Positions 8,979-17,883 of a DNA stretch of 64,000 nucleotides are shown here, one piece after another. Position numbers and translations under genes: made by a program. Position 1 is the first letter of the stretch. Every line of letters begins with the position of its first letter. Source of the stretch: Candidatus Propionivibrio dominans (GTDB lineage: Bacteria > Pseudomonadota > Gammaproteobacteria > Burkholderiales > Rhodocyclaceae); assembly GCA_016709335.1 (NCBI GenBank), contig JADJNC010000003.1, forward strand, positions 1 to 64,000. The letters are read 5' to 3'. The notes beneath the pieces are model-generated. The model did not search any database. It was not told where the DNA came from and saw only the letters and a list, made by a program, of their open reading frames with translations.

Positions 8979-11023
8979 GGCCGGGTGATCGGGAGGGTGA
9001 TGACGAAAATGCTGCCGCCTTCCGGGTTGTCTTCAACCCACAGGCGACCGTGATGAAACTCGATGATCGATCGGCAGATGTTCAACCCAATCCCCATGCC
9101 TTCGGCCTTGGTCGAGAAGAACGGCGTAAACAACTTTTCCTGAACTTCCGGCGGGATGCCCGGGCCACGATCGGCAACGCTGATTTGCATATGCTTGTCG
9201 ATCTGGCTCAGCTTGATCGTCAGGCAGCGATTTTCCGGCGCGGTGTCGCTCATGGCTTCGATTCCATTGCGCATCAGATTGAGCAGCACCTGTTCGATCA
9301 TCACCCCGTCGGCCATCAGTTCCGGGCGCATTCCCTGAATCACGCGCACGATACGCACGTTGAGGCTCCTGGCGACAGCGTCGATAAAGCCGATGCTGTC
9401 GTCAATGACTTCGGCCAGATCGCAGGGGGCAAGTTTGGGTTCGCTCTTGCGCACAAAGTCGTGCACGCGGCGGATGATGCTCCCCGCACGTTGCGCCTGA
9501 ACGCCGAGTTTGCCCAGGGCGTCCTTGAGTTCCCTGCTGTTGAAGTCACCCGATTCAAGCTTGTTCAGGCATCCGGTGTTGTAGCTGGTGATGGCGGCGA
9601 GCGGCTGATTGAGTTCGTGGGCCAGGGCCGACGCCATCTCTCCCATGGTGATCAGACGTGAAGTGAGTTGCAGCTTCTCCTGTTGCTGACGAGCCATCTC
9701 TTCGACCTGCTTGCGGGCAGTGACATCGACGATCGAGGCCATCCAGCCGGTGTGCTGGCCATCGGCATCGATCAGGGGGGCTTCGTAGATCAGCGCGTCG
9801 AAGCGGCTACCGTCCTTGCGCATCAAACGGATCTCGAATCCCTCGCGCGGTGCTTTACCTTCAATGACGGCCTGGTGAATCGCCTGGGTGTTTTCCAGTT
9901 CCTCGGGCGCCCAGTAGGGCATGGGTGGCCGCGCGCCGATCAATTCCTCGGCGCTGAAACCGACCATCTGGCAGAAAGCCGGATTGGTGTATGTCACACG
10001 GCCTTCGAGATCGCGTGCGCGCATGCCAACGGTCAGCGAGTCCTCCATGGCCTTGCGGAAGGCGTACTCGGAGCGCAGAGCCTGTTCCGCAACAAGACGG
10101 CGCTGAATGTGTCCGCGCATGACCCACAGGCTGACCAGTACCGCTGCGGCCAGAGCGATGATCAGCGAGGTAATCAGGGTCTGTGCGATGTTGCCGCTGC
10201 TGCGGTAGGCCGTCACCTGGATGGCCATGCCAAAGCCGGGCGGATCGAAGGGGACGGCATAGCTGAGTGTTGTGGTGGCCTCGCTGACCCTCGATTTGCT
10301 GGCCAGCGTGTTGCCATTGGCGTCGAGGATACGGACCTGATACTTCTCGGTAAACCACCAGGGAACCAGTTGCTTCAACAGTGTGTTGAGCGAATAAACG
10401 CCAACCAGCGAACCATGGAAGTGCCCGTTTTCAAACAGCGGAAAGAAGACCTCGAACTGGGGTGAGCCCGAGCTTTGATAAACGTCGGTATATACCGGTT
10501 TGCCCAGTTTGCTGGCCAGTTCAATTGCGCGCGACTGCATGTCCGCAGGGGTGTCCGCCCTGGTTTCCGGCTTTGTCAGCGCTTTTGTATCCGCTTTTTC
10601 ATCATCTCCCGGGCCACCACTTCCCAGTCGGGGTAGATTCTGTGTCGGCATCGAGTCCAGCAGATGTGCTGAAGAATCAAGCCAGAGGATTTGTTGAAGT
10701 TCGGGGCTATTTTTAATCAGGTGCTGCGTATGTACCCTGAATAGCGCATTTCGGTTTTTCTCTTGAGACAGAACGAGGGCCAGTTGCTTGAGTTGTTCAG
10801 CGTTTCCATCAAGGCGAAAACTGAGGATTTGTTCGAGCCAGAGCACATCGGCAATCAGCGTCGAACGTTGCTCTTCGGCTTCGTTCTGGCGCAACAGCCA
10901 GAGCAGGAGGATGAGCAGAACAAGAAGCAGGCCGACGGCCAGCTTGAGGGCCGTCAGATACCAGTTTGACCATTTCTGCGTCGGGAATTTGCGCGGCTTT
11001 GCGGGTGCGAGGGCGGCTGTCAT
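8975..11023 (-). CDS. dctS: Sensor histidine kinase with PAS domain (DctS-like)
   Basis: A 682-residue membrane sensor kinase. Helix TM1 lies at about 23-44 and TM2 at about 280-303. They bracket a periplasmic sensor of about 235 residues that holds a low-complexity charged stretch near residues 135-160. A PAS domain follows at about 325-440, then the H-box ALAHELNQPLAAI with the phosphorylated histidine near 469, and an ATPase domain with NGIEAM, DRGPGIP and GMGIGL. The ATG at 11023 is preferred over a TTG at 11068. The architecture and the neighbouring TRAP genes fit DctS, which senses dicarboxylates in Rhodobacter. Confidence 0.83.
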   Translation of the reverse strand: MTAALAPAKPRKFPTQKWSNWYLTALKLAVGLLLVLLILLLWLLRQNEAEEQRSTLIADVLWLEQILSFRLDGNAEQLKQLALVLSQEKNRNALFRVHTQHLIKNSPELQQILWLDSSAHLLDSMPTQNLPRLGSGGPGDDEKADTKALTKPETRADTPADMQSRAIELASKLGKPVYTDVYQSSGSPQFEVFFPLFENGHFHGSLVGVYSLNTLLKQLVPWWFTEKYQVRILDANGNTLASKSRVSEATTTLSYAVPFDPPGFGMAIQVTAYRSSGNIAQTLITSLIIALAAAVLVSLWVMRGHIQRRLVAEQALRSEYAFRKAMEDSLTVGMRARDLEGRVTYTNPAFCQMVGFSAEELIGARPPMPYWAPEELENTQAIHQAVIEGKAPREGFEIRLMRKDGSRFDALIYEAPLIDADGQHTGWMASIVDVTARKQVEEMARQQQEKLQLTSRLITMGEMASALAHELNQPLAAITSYNTGCLNKLESGDFNSRELKDALGKLGVQAQRAGSIIRRVHDFVRKSEPKLAPCDLAEVIDDSIGFIDAVARSLNVRIVRVIQGMRPELMADGVMIEQVLLNLMRNGIEAMSDTAPENRCLTIKLSQIDKHMQISVADRGPGIPPEVQEKLFTPFFSTKAEGMGIGLNICRSIIEFHHGRLWVEDNPEGGSIFVITLPITRP

Positions 11024-11144
11024 GGCGCTCAATCTTACCCAACTTCCGTCCGCTCGGGGTGTCGGCAAGACTTTTTTGAACCGCCAATCTGCCTGTTCCC
11101 GGCATTTGGCAACCGGTAGCGGAAGGCTAAATGCACCCCTGGCC

Positions 11145-11171
11145 TGCGCAGTGTCGTTTATCCTATGCGCA
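11145..11171. promoter_or_regulatory. Paired TGCGCA palindromes upstream of dctP
   Basis: Two TGCGCA palindromes at 11145-11150 and 11166-11171 are exactly 21 bases apart, about two helical turns, in the control region between the divergent kinase and dctP genes. They could be contact sites for a dimeric regulator such as the adjacent DctR-like protein. The motif is short, so chance is a serious alternative. Confidence 0.25.
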
Positions 11172-11233
11172 ACCTGTTACGTGTTTTCCACAATAGTCCG
11201 CACGAAATCTTTTTGTAATAGTACTATCCGCGT

Positions 11234-11257
11234 ATCGGGCGTTTCCCGATTTTTTTT
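11234..11257 (+). terminator. Intrinsic-terminator-like hairpin in the dctP leader
   Basis: A perfect 6-bp stem, ATCGGG (11234-11239) with CCCGAT (11245-11250), closes a 5-base loop and runs into eight T residues (11250-11257). It ends 28 bases before the dctP start codon and 13 bases before the ribosome site GGAGGAG. No gene on the plus strand ends just upstream, so this is either an attenuator or the end of a short leader RNA. Confidence 0.6.
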
Positions 11258-11285
11258 AACGTATTCGATGGAGGAGACTTCAATA

Positions 11286-12299
11286 ATGAAAATTTCAAAA
11301 TTGCTTTTTGGTTTACTGGCCACCGTCCTGTCTGCTGTGCCGCTGCTCGCTTCTGCCCAGGAGCCGATCGTCATCAAGTTCAGTCACGTCGTTGCCAACG
11401 ACACCCCCAAGGGCAAGGCGGCTGAATTCTTCGCCAAGAAGGCGGACGAGCTGACCAAGGGCAAGGTCAAGGTCGAGGTCTATGGAAACTCGACGCTGTA
11501 CAAGGACAAGGAAGAAATGGAAGCGCTGCAACTGGGTGCCGTGCAGATGCTAGCGCCCTCGCTGGCCAAGTTCGGTCCGCTCGGCGTCAAGGAGTTTGAG
11601 GTATTTGACCTGCCCTACATCTTTGACAACTCCGACGACCTGCACAAGGTCACTGCGGGACCGGTCGGCCAGCAACTGTTGGCCAAGCTGGAACCCAAGG
11701 GGATCAAGGGACTGGCCTACTGGGACAACGGCTTCAAATCCTTCTCGCTGAACTCGCCGATCAAGGCGCCCGCCGACCTCAAGGGCAAGAAGATGCGCAT
11801 CCAGTCGTCCAAGGTGCTCGAGGAGCAGATGCGCGCGCTCGGCTCGCTGCCGCAGGTGATGGCATTCTCCGAGGTTTATCAGGCGCTGCAGACCGGCGTG
11901 GTCGATGGTACCGAGAACCCGATTTCCAATCTGTACACGCAGAAGATGCATGAAGTCCAGAAGTATCTGACGATGACCGAGCACGGTTATCTCGGCTATG
12001 CCGTGATCGTTAACAAGAAGTTCTGGGATGGACTGCCGGCCGATATTCGCGGCCAGCTTGAAGAAGCCATGCGCCAGGCCACACGCTATGCCAACCAGAT
12101 TGCCAAGGTGGAGAACGACAACGCACTGGAAGCGGTCAAGAAGAGCGGCAAGACGACCGTCTACGTGCCGACCAAGGAAGAGCGCGCGGCCTTCAAGAAG
12201 GTTCTGGTGCCGGTGCATGAGAAGATGGCCGGCCGCATCGGCAAGGAAACCATCGACAGCGTTTACAAGGCGACCGGCTTCGATCCGAAAAAGCTCTAA
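11286..12299 (+). CDS. dctP: TRAP transporter substrate-binding protein DctP
   Basis: Periplasmic solute receptor of a TRAP transporter, 337 residues. The ATG at 11286 follows a strong ribosome site (GGAGGAG, 11270-11277) and gives a signal peptide of about 23 residues ending LLASA before QEPIVIKFSH. Family features include VVANDTPKGKAAEFFA, the strand motif KGKKMRIQSS with the conserved substrate-carboxylate arginine, and the PLANTGVVDGTE-like stretch QTGVVDGTENP. It probably binds a C4-dicarboxylate or similar organic acid, but the ligand cannot be proved from sequence. It leads the dctP-dctQ-dctM operon. Confidence 0.94.
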   Translation: MKISKLLFGLLATVLSAVPLLASAQEPIVIKFSHVVANDTPKGKAAEFFAKKADELTKGKVKVEVYGNSTLYKDKEEMEALQLGAVQMLAPSLAKFGPLGVKEFEVFDLPYIFDNSDDLHKVTAGPVGQQLLAKLEPKGIKGLAYWDNGFKSFSLNSPIKAPADLKGKKMRIQSSKVLEEQMRALGSLPQVMAFSEVYQALQTGVVDGTENPISNLYTQKMHEVQKYLTMTEHGYLGYAVIVNKKFWDGLPADIRGQLEEAMRQATRYANQIAKVENDNALEAVKKSGKTTVYVPTKEERAAFKKVLVPVHEKMAGRIGKETIDSVYKATGFDPKKL

Positions 12300-12317
12300 G
12301 CGGCGAGTGTAATACCA

Positions 12318-12339
12318 TCGGGGGCCTGCGGGCCCCCGA
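12318..12339 (+). promoter_or_regulatory. Strong intercistronic hairpin between dctP and dctQ
   Basis: A perfect 9-bp stem, TCGGGGGCC and GGCCCCCGA, encloses a TGCG tetraloop 18 bases after the dctP stop. There is no T tract, so it is more likely to protect the 3' end of dctP mRNA or lower downstream expression than to stop all transcription. That fits the need for more receptor than membrane subunits. The dctQ ribosome site (GGGGG, about 12349-12353) lies just after it. Confidence 0.6.
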
Positions 12340-12360
12340 ATAACAACCGGGGGTATCGCA

Positions 12361-13143
12361 ATGATCAACAAGGCACTCAATCATCTTGAAGAGCTGCTGG
12401 TGACGTTCCTGATGGGAGCGGCCACCCTCATCATTTTCGCATCGGTCGTCCACCGCTATTCGGCCGGGGTCAACATCCCGCTCGTGCAGGACTGGCTGCT
12501 GACCCTCGATTTCGGCTGGGCACAGGAACTGTGCATCATCATGTTCGTCTGGATGGCCAAGTTCGGCGCCGCCTATGGCGTGCGTACCGGCATCCACGTC
12601 GGCGTCGACGTGCTGATCAACCGGCTCGACGAAGGCATGCGCGGCAAGTTCATCATTTTCGGCCTGCTCGCCGGGGCGACCTTCACCGGCATCGTCGCCA
12701 CGCTTGGCGCGAACTTTGTCTGGGAAAACGGAGCGCACTATTTCTTCTTCAAGCTCTTCGGCATGGAAATGGGCGATCTCTACGAGGGTCCGACGACGCC
12801 CGACCTCGAATGGCCGACCTGGATGGTGTATAGCGCGATCCCGCTCGGTTCATCGCTGATGTGCTTCCGCTTCCTGCAGGTTGCCTGGGGCTTTCTGAAA
12901 ACGGGCGAACTTCCGCACCACGACCACGGCCACGTCGATGGTCTGGAGGAAGAGGTGCCTCCGGTTGATTTCGACCCCCTGGGAATGGATGACAACCTGC
13001 ATCCGCACGACCTGGTTCACCCGATGGTCGGCGAGCGACGCAGTGGTGAAGACCGCCGCAACCCGGCCGTCGAAGCTCGCGTCAGCGAAGAACGGCGCAG
13101 CGGCGAGCGGCGCAGCAAGAACGAGCAAGGGGAACAGTCATGA
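12361..13143 (+). CDS. dctQ: TRAP transporter small permease DctQ
   Basis: Small membrane subunit of the TRAP transporter, 260 residues with four predicted helices and the family motif FASVVHRY in the first helix; WAQELCIIMFVWMAKFGAAY forms the second. It joins DctM in the inner membrane. The protein is longer than many DctQ subunits because of a hydrophilic tail of about 70 residues (from about 190) rich in His, Asp, Glu and Arg, with repeats of the type RRSGE/RRSGER. Its stop overlaps the dctM start (ATGA, 13140-13143), indicating coupled translation. Confidence 0.92.
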   Translation: MINKALNHLEELLVTFLMGAATLIIFASVVHRYSAGVNIPLVQDWLLTLDFGWAQELCIIMFVWMAKFGAAYGVRTGIHVGVDVLINRLDEGMRGKFIIFGLLAGATFTGIVATLGANFVWENGAHYFFFKLFGMEMGDLYEGPTTPDLEWPTWMVYSAIPLGSSLMCFRFLQVAWGFLKTGELPHHDHGHVDGLEEEVPPVDFDPLGMDDNLHPHDLVHPMVGERRSGEDRRNPAVEARVSEERRSGERRSKNEQGEQS

Positions 13144-14423
13144 ACGCCCTGTTTATTTTTACCCTGCTCGCCGTCCTCATGCTGACTGGCATGCCGATCT
13201 CGATTTCGCTCGGCCTGACGGTACTTTCCTTCCTCTTCGCCATGACGCATGTGCCGCTTGAATCGGTGGCGCTCAAGTTATTTACCGGTATCGAGAAGTT
13301 CGAAATCATGGCGATTCCGTTCTTCATCCTCGCTGGTAATTTCCTGACCCACGGCGGGGTGGCGAAACGGATGATCAACTTCGCGACTTCGATGGTTGGT
13401 CACTGGTACGGTGGTCTCGGACTGGCCGGCGTGGTCGCCTGTGCCCTGTTCGCGGCAGTCTCGGGTTCGAGTCCGGCGACCGTGGTGGCCATCGGTTCAA
13501 TCCTGATGCCAGCGATGGTCAAGGCGGGTTTCCCGAGAAAATTCGGGGCTGGCGTCATTGCCACCTCGGGCGCGCTCGGCATCCTGATTCCGCCGTCGAT
13601 CGTCATGGTGATGTATTCGGTGGCGACCAACACCTCGGTCGGCGCCCTGTTCATGGCCGGCGTGGTTCCCGGCCTGGCCCTGGCGGCAACCCTCGGCGGC
13701 GTCACCTGGTATCGCGCCAAAAAATTCAACTATCCGCGTCAGGTCAAGGCGACCTGGAGCGAACGCTGGCGGGCATTTCGGGAGTCCGTCTGGGGCTTGC
13801 TGCTGATTGTCGTCGTCATGGGCGGTATCTATACCGGCATTTTCACCCCGACCGAAGCCGCCGCGATGTCAGCGGTCTACGCCTTCATCTGCGCGGTTTT
13901 CATTTATCGCGATCTGGGCATGAAGGATGTGCCTAGGGTGCTGCTCAACTCGGCCAACATGTCGGCGATGCTGCTCTACATCATCACCAACGCCGTTCTG
14001 TTCTCGTTCATCATGACCAACGAGAACATCCCGCAGTCACTGGCTGACTGGATGATGGGACATGGTCTGGGGGTCATCGCCTTCCTGCTGATGTGCAATG
14101 TGTTGTTGTTGCTGGCCGGCAACTTCATGGAGCCCTCGTCAATCGTGCTGATCTTTGCCCCGATCCTCTTCCCGGTGGCCATGAAGCTTGGCATCGACCC
14201 GGTGCATTTCGGCATCATCATGGTGGTTAACATGGAAGTCGGGATGTGTCATCCGCCGGTCGGCTTGAATCTTTACGTCGCATCGGGAATTACCAAGATG
14301 GGAATTACCGAACTGACGGTGGCCGTCTGGCCATGGCTGTTGTCGATGCTCTGTTTCCTGGTAGTGGTGACTTACTGGCCGGATCTTTCGATCTGGTTGC
14401 CGAAAAAGCTCGGTGTAATGTAG
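13140..14423 (+). CDS. dctM: TRAP transporter large permease DctM
   Basis: Large membrane subunit of the TRAP transporter, which carries the sodium-driven transport path; 427 residues with about 12 helices. Family motifs seen are IPFFILAGNFLTHGG, AAVSGSSPATVVAIGS, SGALGILIPPSIVMV and FTPTEAAA, and near the end MCHPPVGLNLYV. It overlaps dctQ by four bases and is the last gene of the dctPQM operon. A GC-rich inverted repeat follows 26 bases later. Confidence 0.95.
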   Translation: MNALFIFTLLAVLMLTGMPISISLGLTVLSFLFAMTHVPLESVALKLFTGIEKFEIMAIPFFILAGNFLTHGGVAKRMINFATSMVGHWYGGLGLAGVVACALFAAVSGSSPATVVAIGSILMPAMVKAGFPRKFGAGVIATSGALGILIPPSIVMVMYSVATNTSVGALFMAGVVPGLALAATLGGVTWYRAKKFNYPRQVKATWSERWRAFRESVWGLLLIVVVMGGIYTGIFTPTEAAAMSAVYAFICAVFIYRDLGMKDVPRVLLNSANMSAMLLYIITNAVLFSFIMTNENIPQSLADWMMGHGLGVIAFLLMCNVLLLLAGNFMEPSSIVLIFAPILFPVAMKLGIDPVHFGIIMVVNMEVGMCHPPVGLNLYVASGITKMGITELTVAVWPWLLSMLCFLVVVTYWPDLSIWLPKKLGVM

Positions 14424-14449
14424 CGATCATCAGCAGTTAAAAAGTTCTG

Positions 14450-14479
14450 GCGCGCGTTCGGGGAAGCCCGTCCGCGCGC
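14450..14479. terminator. GC-rich inverted repeat after dctM
   Basis: GCGCGCG (14450-14456) pairs with CGCGCGC (14473-14479), and the intervening bases can pair further through CGGGG and CCCG. A T-rich but interrupted stretch (TTGTCGCTTTC) follows. It may terminate the dctPQM transcript, although the tail is weak. Confidence 0.4.
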
Positions 14480-14599
14480 TTGTCGCTTTCTGGCCAGCAA
14501 TATCGGCATTGCCGGCTTAGTATTGGTACAATTCAGGGTTTCCCGTTCATTCAGCGTTATTTCAGTTGTTTTTCCTAATCTTTTGAGGAGATTTGATTC

Positions 14600-15028
14600 A
14601 TGGCTATCGAACGCACACTTTCCATCATCAAGCCCGATGCAGTGGCCAAGAACGTGATTGGCAAGATCTATTCCCGTTTTGAGGATAACGGTCTTAAAGT
14701 CATTGCCGCCAAACTGGCCTGGCTGTCGCCGCAGGAAGCGGGCGAGTTCTATGCAGTGCACAAGGAGCGTCCTTTTTACAAGGATCTGGTTTCCTTCATG
14801 ACTTCCGGCCCGGTGATGATCCAGGCGCTGGAAGGCGAGAACGCGATTGCCAAAAACCGTGAACTGATGGGCGCCACCGATCCGAAGAAAGCCGATCCGG
14901 GAACCATCCGCGCCGATTTTGCCGAATCGATCGATGCCAACGCCGTGCATGGCTCGGATGGCGAGGATACGGCCAAGGTCGAGATTGGCTTTTTCTTCCC
15001 GGCGATGAGCGTTTACTCCGGCCGTTAA
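14600..15028 (+). CDS. ndk: Nucleoside diphosphate kinase
   Basis: Transfers the gamma phosphate from ATP to nucleoside diphosphates through a phosphohistidine. The 142-residue protein is of standard length. The N-terminal block [12 protein letters not shown] is typical, and the catalytic histidine is at 117 in NAVHGSD. The ATG at 14600 follows GAGGAG at 14584-14589. A possible -10 hexamer TACAAT lies at 14527-14532, but I see no convincing -35 box. It stands upstream of rlmN, as in many betaproteobacteria. Confidence 0.97.
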   Translation: MAIERTLSIIKPDAVAKNVIGKIYSRFEDNGLKVIAAKLAWLSPQEAGEFYAVHKERPFYKDLVSFMTSGPVMIQALEGENAIAKNRELMGATDPKKADPGTIRADFAESIDANAVHGSDGEDTAKVEIGFFFPAMSVYSGR

Positions 15029-15056
15029 GCCGGGGGTAAACCGAATTTATCACCGC

Positions 15057-16166
15057 ATGAGCGTCAATCTGCTCGATTTCGATGCGGCCGGCCTGACCGC
15101 TCTCCTCGCTGAACACGGCGAAAAGCCGTTTCGCGCCAGGCAGGTACTGCGCTGGATCCATCGTTTCGGGCAGAGTGATTTCGACGCCATGACCGATATC
15201 GCCAGGAGCCTGCGCGATAAGCTCAAGGCCGGCGCGTCAGTCATCCCGCCGGTCATCGTTTCCGACAAACTCTCGGATGACGGTACGCGCAAATTCCTGT
15301 TTGACGTCGGTGGCGGCAATGCCATCGAAACCGTATTCATTCCCGAGGATGAGCGGGGAACGCTGTGCATTTCAACCCAGGCCGGCTGTGCGCTGGATTG
15401 TTCCTTCTGTTCGACCGGCAAGCAGGGGTTCAACCGAAACCTGACGGTGGCTGAAATCATTGGCCAGTTGTGGCAGGTCAACCAGGCTCTCGGAGCCGAT
15501 CCCCGCCGTGCCGACCATTCAGAGCGCATCATCAGCAATGTGGTACTGATGGGAATGGGCGAACCGCTGGCCAACCTTGAAAACACGATAACGGCCTTGC
15601 GTTTGATGCTCGATGACAACGCCTATGGCCTCTCGCGCCGCCGGGTTACGGTGTCTACCTCGGGTCTGGTACCGGCCATGGATCGCCTGCGCGACGAGTG
15701 TCCGGTCGCCCTGGCCGTCTCGCTGCATGCTCCCGACGATACCTTGCGTGACCAACTGGTGCCGATCAACCGGAAATACCCGCTGCGTGAATTGATGGCG
15801 GCGTGCAATCGCTATCTGCAAAAGGCACCGCGCGATTTTGTGACCTTCGAATACGTGATGCTCGACGGCGTGAATGACTCCGACCGGCAGGCGCGTGAAC
15901 TGCTTGAGGTTACGCGCAAGGTATCCTGCAAGTTCAACCTGATTCCTTTCAATCCGTTTCCGGGTTCGCCTTATCGTTGTTCGCCGGCTCACCGTATCAG
16001 GCGCTTTGCTGAGATACTGATCGATGCGAACATTGTTACGACAACCCGCAGGACGCGTGGTGACGACATTGACGCCGCCTGTGGCCAGCTGGCCGGACAG
16101 GTACTTGACAGGACGCAGCGTACGGCGCGTCGAATAATTGATCTGCACGAGGTTAGAACTCCATGA
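15057..16166 (+). CDS. rlmN: 23S rRNA (adenine2503-C2)/tRNA methyltransferase RlmN
   Basis: Radical SAM enzyme that methylates C2 of adenosine 2503 of 23S rRNA and of A37 in some tRNAs. The 369-residue protein has the CX3CX2C cluster motif at Cys111, Cys115 and Cys118 (CALDCSFC), the GMGEPLANL block, and the substrate cysteine region near [17 protein letters not shown]. Its TGA stop overlaps the pilF start codon (ATGA, 16163-16166). Confidence 0.97.
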   Translation: MSVNLLDFDAAGLTALLAEHGEKPFRARQVLRWIHRFGQSDFDAMTDIARSLRDKLKAGASVIPPVIVSDKLSDDGTRKFLFDVGGGNAIETVFIPEDERGTLCISTQAGCALDCSFCSTGKQGFNRNLTVAEIIGQLWQVNQALGADPRRADHSERIISNVVLMGMGEPLANLENTITALRLMLDDNAYGLSRRRVTVSTSGLVPAMDRLRDECPVALAVSLHAPDDTLRDQLVPINRKYPLRELMAACNRYLQKAPRDFVTFEYVMLDGVNDSDRQARELLEVTRKVSCKFNLIPFNPFPGSPYRCSPAHRIRRFAEILIDANIVTTTRRTRGDDIDAACGQLAGQVLDRTQRTARRIIDLHEVRTP

Positions 16167-16962
16167 AGGCACTGCGCGGGCTGTTTGTATTTTTCTGTCT
16201 GGTTGCCCAGGCACTGGTGGCGGCTCCTCAGCGCTGGCACAGAAATCCGTTGCGCCTCCGGAAGATGCGCTTTTGTCGGCGACGCCAAAGGATGTGCACA
16301 CCCGCGCCAAATTGCATACCGAGTTGGGCGCGCTTTATTTTCAGAATGGCAATCTGATTGTGGCCCTCGAAGAACTGACCATTGCCATCTCGATCAATCC
16401 GAACTATGCACCGGCCTACAGTACGCGGGGGGTTGTGCTTTATCACATCAAGGAATTCGAATCGGCCGATAAGGACTTCCGGCGTGCCCTGAGCCTTGAT
16501 GAAAAGGATCCGGAGATCAGCAACAACTATGGCTGGTTCCTCTGCCATACCGGACAAGAGAAGGAGGCCATTGCCTACTTCCAGCGCGCCATTAAAAACC
16601 CCTTGTATCAGACGCCAGAAATAGCCTACTTGAACCTTGGAAGGTGTCATGCCACGATCGGCGAACTGGATCTGGCCGAAGAGTATGTCCGCAAGACGTT
16701 GCGTTTTTCACCGAACAATCCGCAAGCGCTGCTTCAGTTGGCCAGTATCAGCTACAAGCGCGGCAACTATGACGCGGCCAGGGAGCATCTGAAGAACATG
16801 GTTCGTTTGAGTGATCCGGATGCCGAGGGACTTTGGTTGTATTTACGGGTTGAACGCCGCTTGGGTGACCGCAACGCCGAAAGCAGCATGGCGGCCCAGT
16901 TGCGGCGAAAATTTCCTGATTCGCCTGAGTATCAGGAGTTTCTAAAAGGTAACTTCGAATGA
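16163..16962 (+). CDS. pilF: Type IV pilus biogenesis lipoprotein PilF (TPR), frameshifted near the start
   Basis: An outer-membrane TPR lipoprotein that helps the PilQ secretin assemble. The start ATG overlaps the rlmN stop (ATGA) and follows GAGG at 16150-16153; it begins [11 protein letters not shown], a good signal peptide. The body of about 250 residues with five or six TPR units (such as [19 protein letters not shown]) is in a different frame. Adding one T to the T5 run at 16190-16194 joins them as [14 protein letters not shown], giving a proper lipobox LSGC and 266 residues. As given, the gene is out of frame. It also overlaps rodZ by four bases. Confidence 0.8.
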
Positions 16963-17882
16963 GCGGGGAAATTGACCCGGTACGCGCGCCGGATGACGAA
17001 GCGCATGCCGGACCGGAAATGACGGCGAATCCGGAAGCGTCCTCGGAAGCCTTGATGCTTGCAGTGCTGAGCGTTGGTCAGCAACTTCGCGCAGCCCGGG
17101 AAGCCAGGGGACTGGCTGTGGCTGATGTGGCCAAGGCGATTAAATTGGGTCCTCGCCAGGTTGTGGCGATTGAGGCCGACGACTGGCCGAGCTTGCCCTG
17201 CACGACGATCATCCGCGGATTTGTTCGCAATTACGCTCGTCTGCTTGAGTTGAACCCTGATCCTCTGATGAGCGCGCTGGACAGTCTGAAAATGCCGCAG
17301 GCGCCTGAACTGGAGATGTCAGTCGGATCGCCTGTGAATATTCCTCAGGAAGGCAAGGTCGACCGGCGAGAGTATGTCAGGGTAATTTCCGGCCTGGTCG
17401 TTCTGGTATTGGCCGTGTTGGCCTACTTTTTTTTACCGCAGGAATTATTGAACTCGGCTTTGTCGGCACTGAAAGATGCAACTCAATCGCGTGGTGCTGC
17501 CGCCGAAAAAGTGGTAGCGCCAGGGGCGGATGCGGCCAGGTCGTCCGATGTTGCCGTGGCCCCTCCAGCAACGAGCGTGCTTCCGGAAGGGGCGACAACG
17601 CCGCCGCTTCAGTCTGTTCCCGTTTCTGCATCGGCTCCGGCATCGCCCAATGTCTTGCAGTTCAGCTTTGCCCAGCCTTCATGGGTTGAAGTGCGGGATC
17701 GCAGTGGCCAGATCATTTTTTCACAGTTGAGCCAGGCCGACAGTCAGCGAGATATTGAAGGTCAGCCGCCGTTCGCACTGGTCATCGGCAATGCTTCTCA
17801 CGTGACCTTGCAGTACAAGGGCAAGACGGTTGATCTTTCCCTGCGCAGCAAGGATGATGTGGCTCGCCTGACACTCGAATAG
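16959..17882 (+). CDS. rodZ: Cytoskeletal/HTH membrane protein RodZ
   Basis: A 307-residue bitopic membrane protein. It has a Cro-like helix-turn-helix in the cytoplasm (about residues 30-95, with [20 protein letters not shown]), one transmembrane helix at about 130-150, an Ala/Pro/Val-rich periplasmic linker and a C-terminal DUF4115 domain (about 225-300, [14 protein letters not shown]). RodZ links MreB filaments to the cell-wall elongation machinery. It starts inside the pilF stop (ATGA) and lies just upstream of ispG, a standard order in betaproteobacteria. Confidence 0.92.
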   Translation: MSGEIDPVRAPDDEAHAGPEMTANPEASSEALMLAVLSVGQQLRAAREARGLAVADVAKAIKLGPRQVVAIEADDWPSLPCTTIIRGFVRNYARLLELNPDPLMSALDSLKMPQAPELEMSVGSPVNIPQEGKVDRREYVRVISGLVVLVLAVLAYFFLPQELLNSALSALKDATQSRGAAAEKVVAPGADAARSSDVAVAPPATSVLPEGATTPPLQSVPVSASAPASPNVLQFSFAQPSWVEVRDRSGQIIFSQLSQADSQRDIEGQPPFALVIGNASHVTLQYKGKTVDLSLRSKDDVARLTLE

Positions 17883-17883
17883 C

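Noticed and set aside
10788..11285. Upstream extension of the dctP frame by 166 codons
   Set aside because: It runs across the divergent kinase gene and the control region. The ATG at 11286 has a strong ribosome site and a proper signal peptide.
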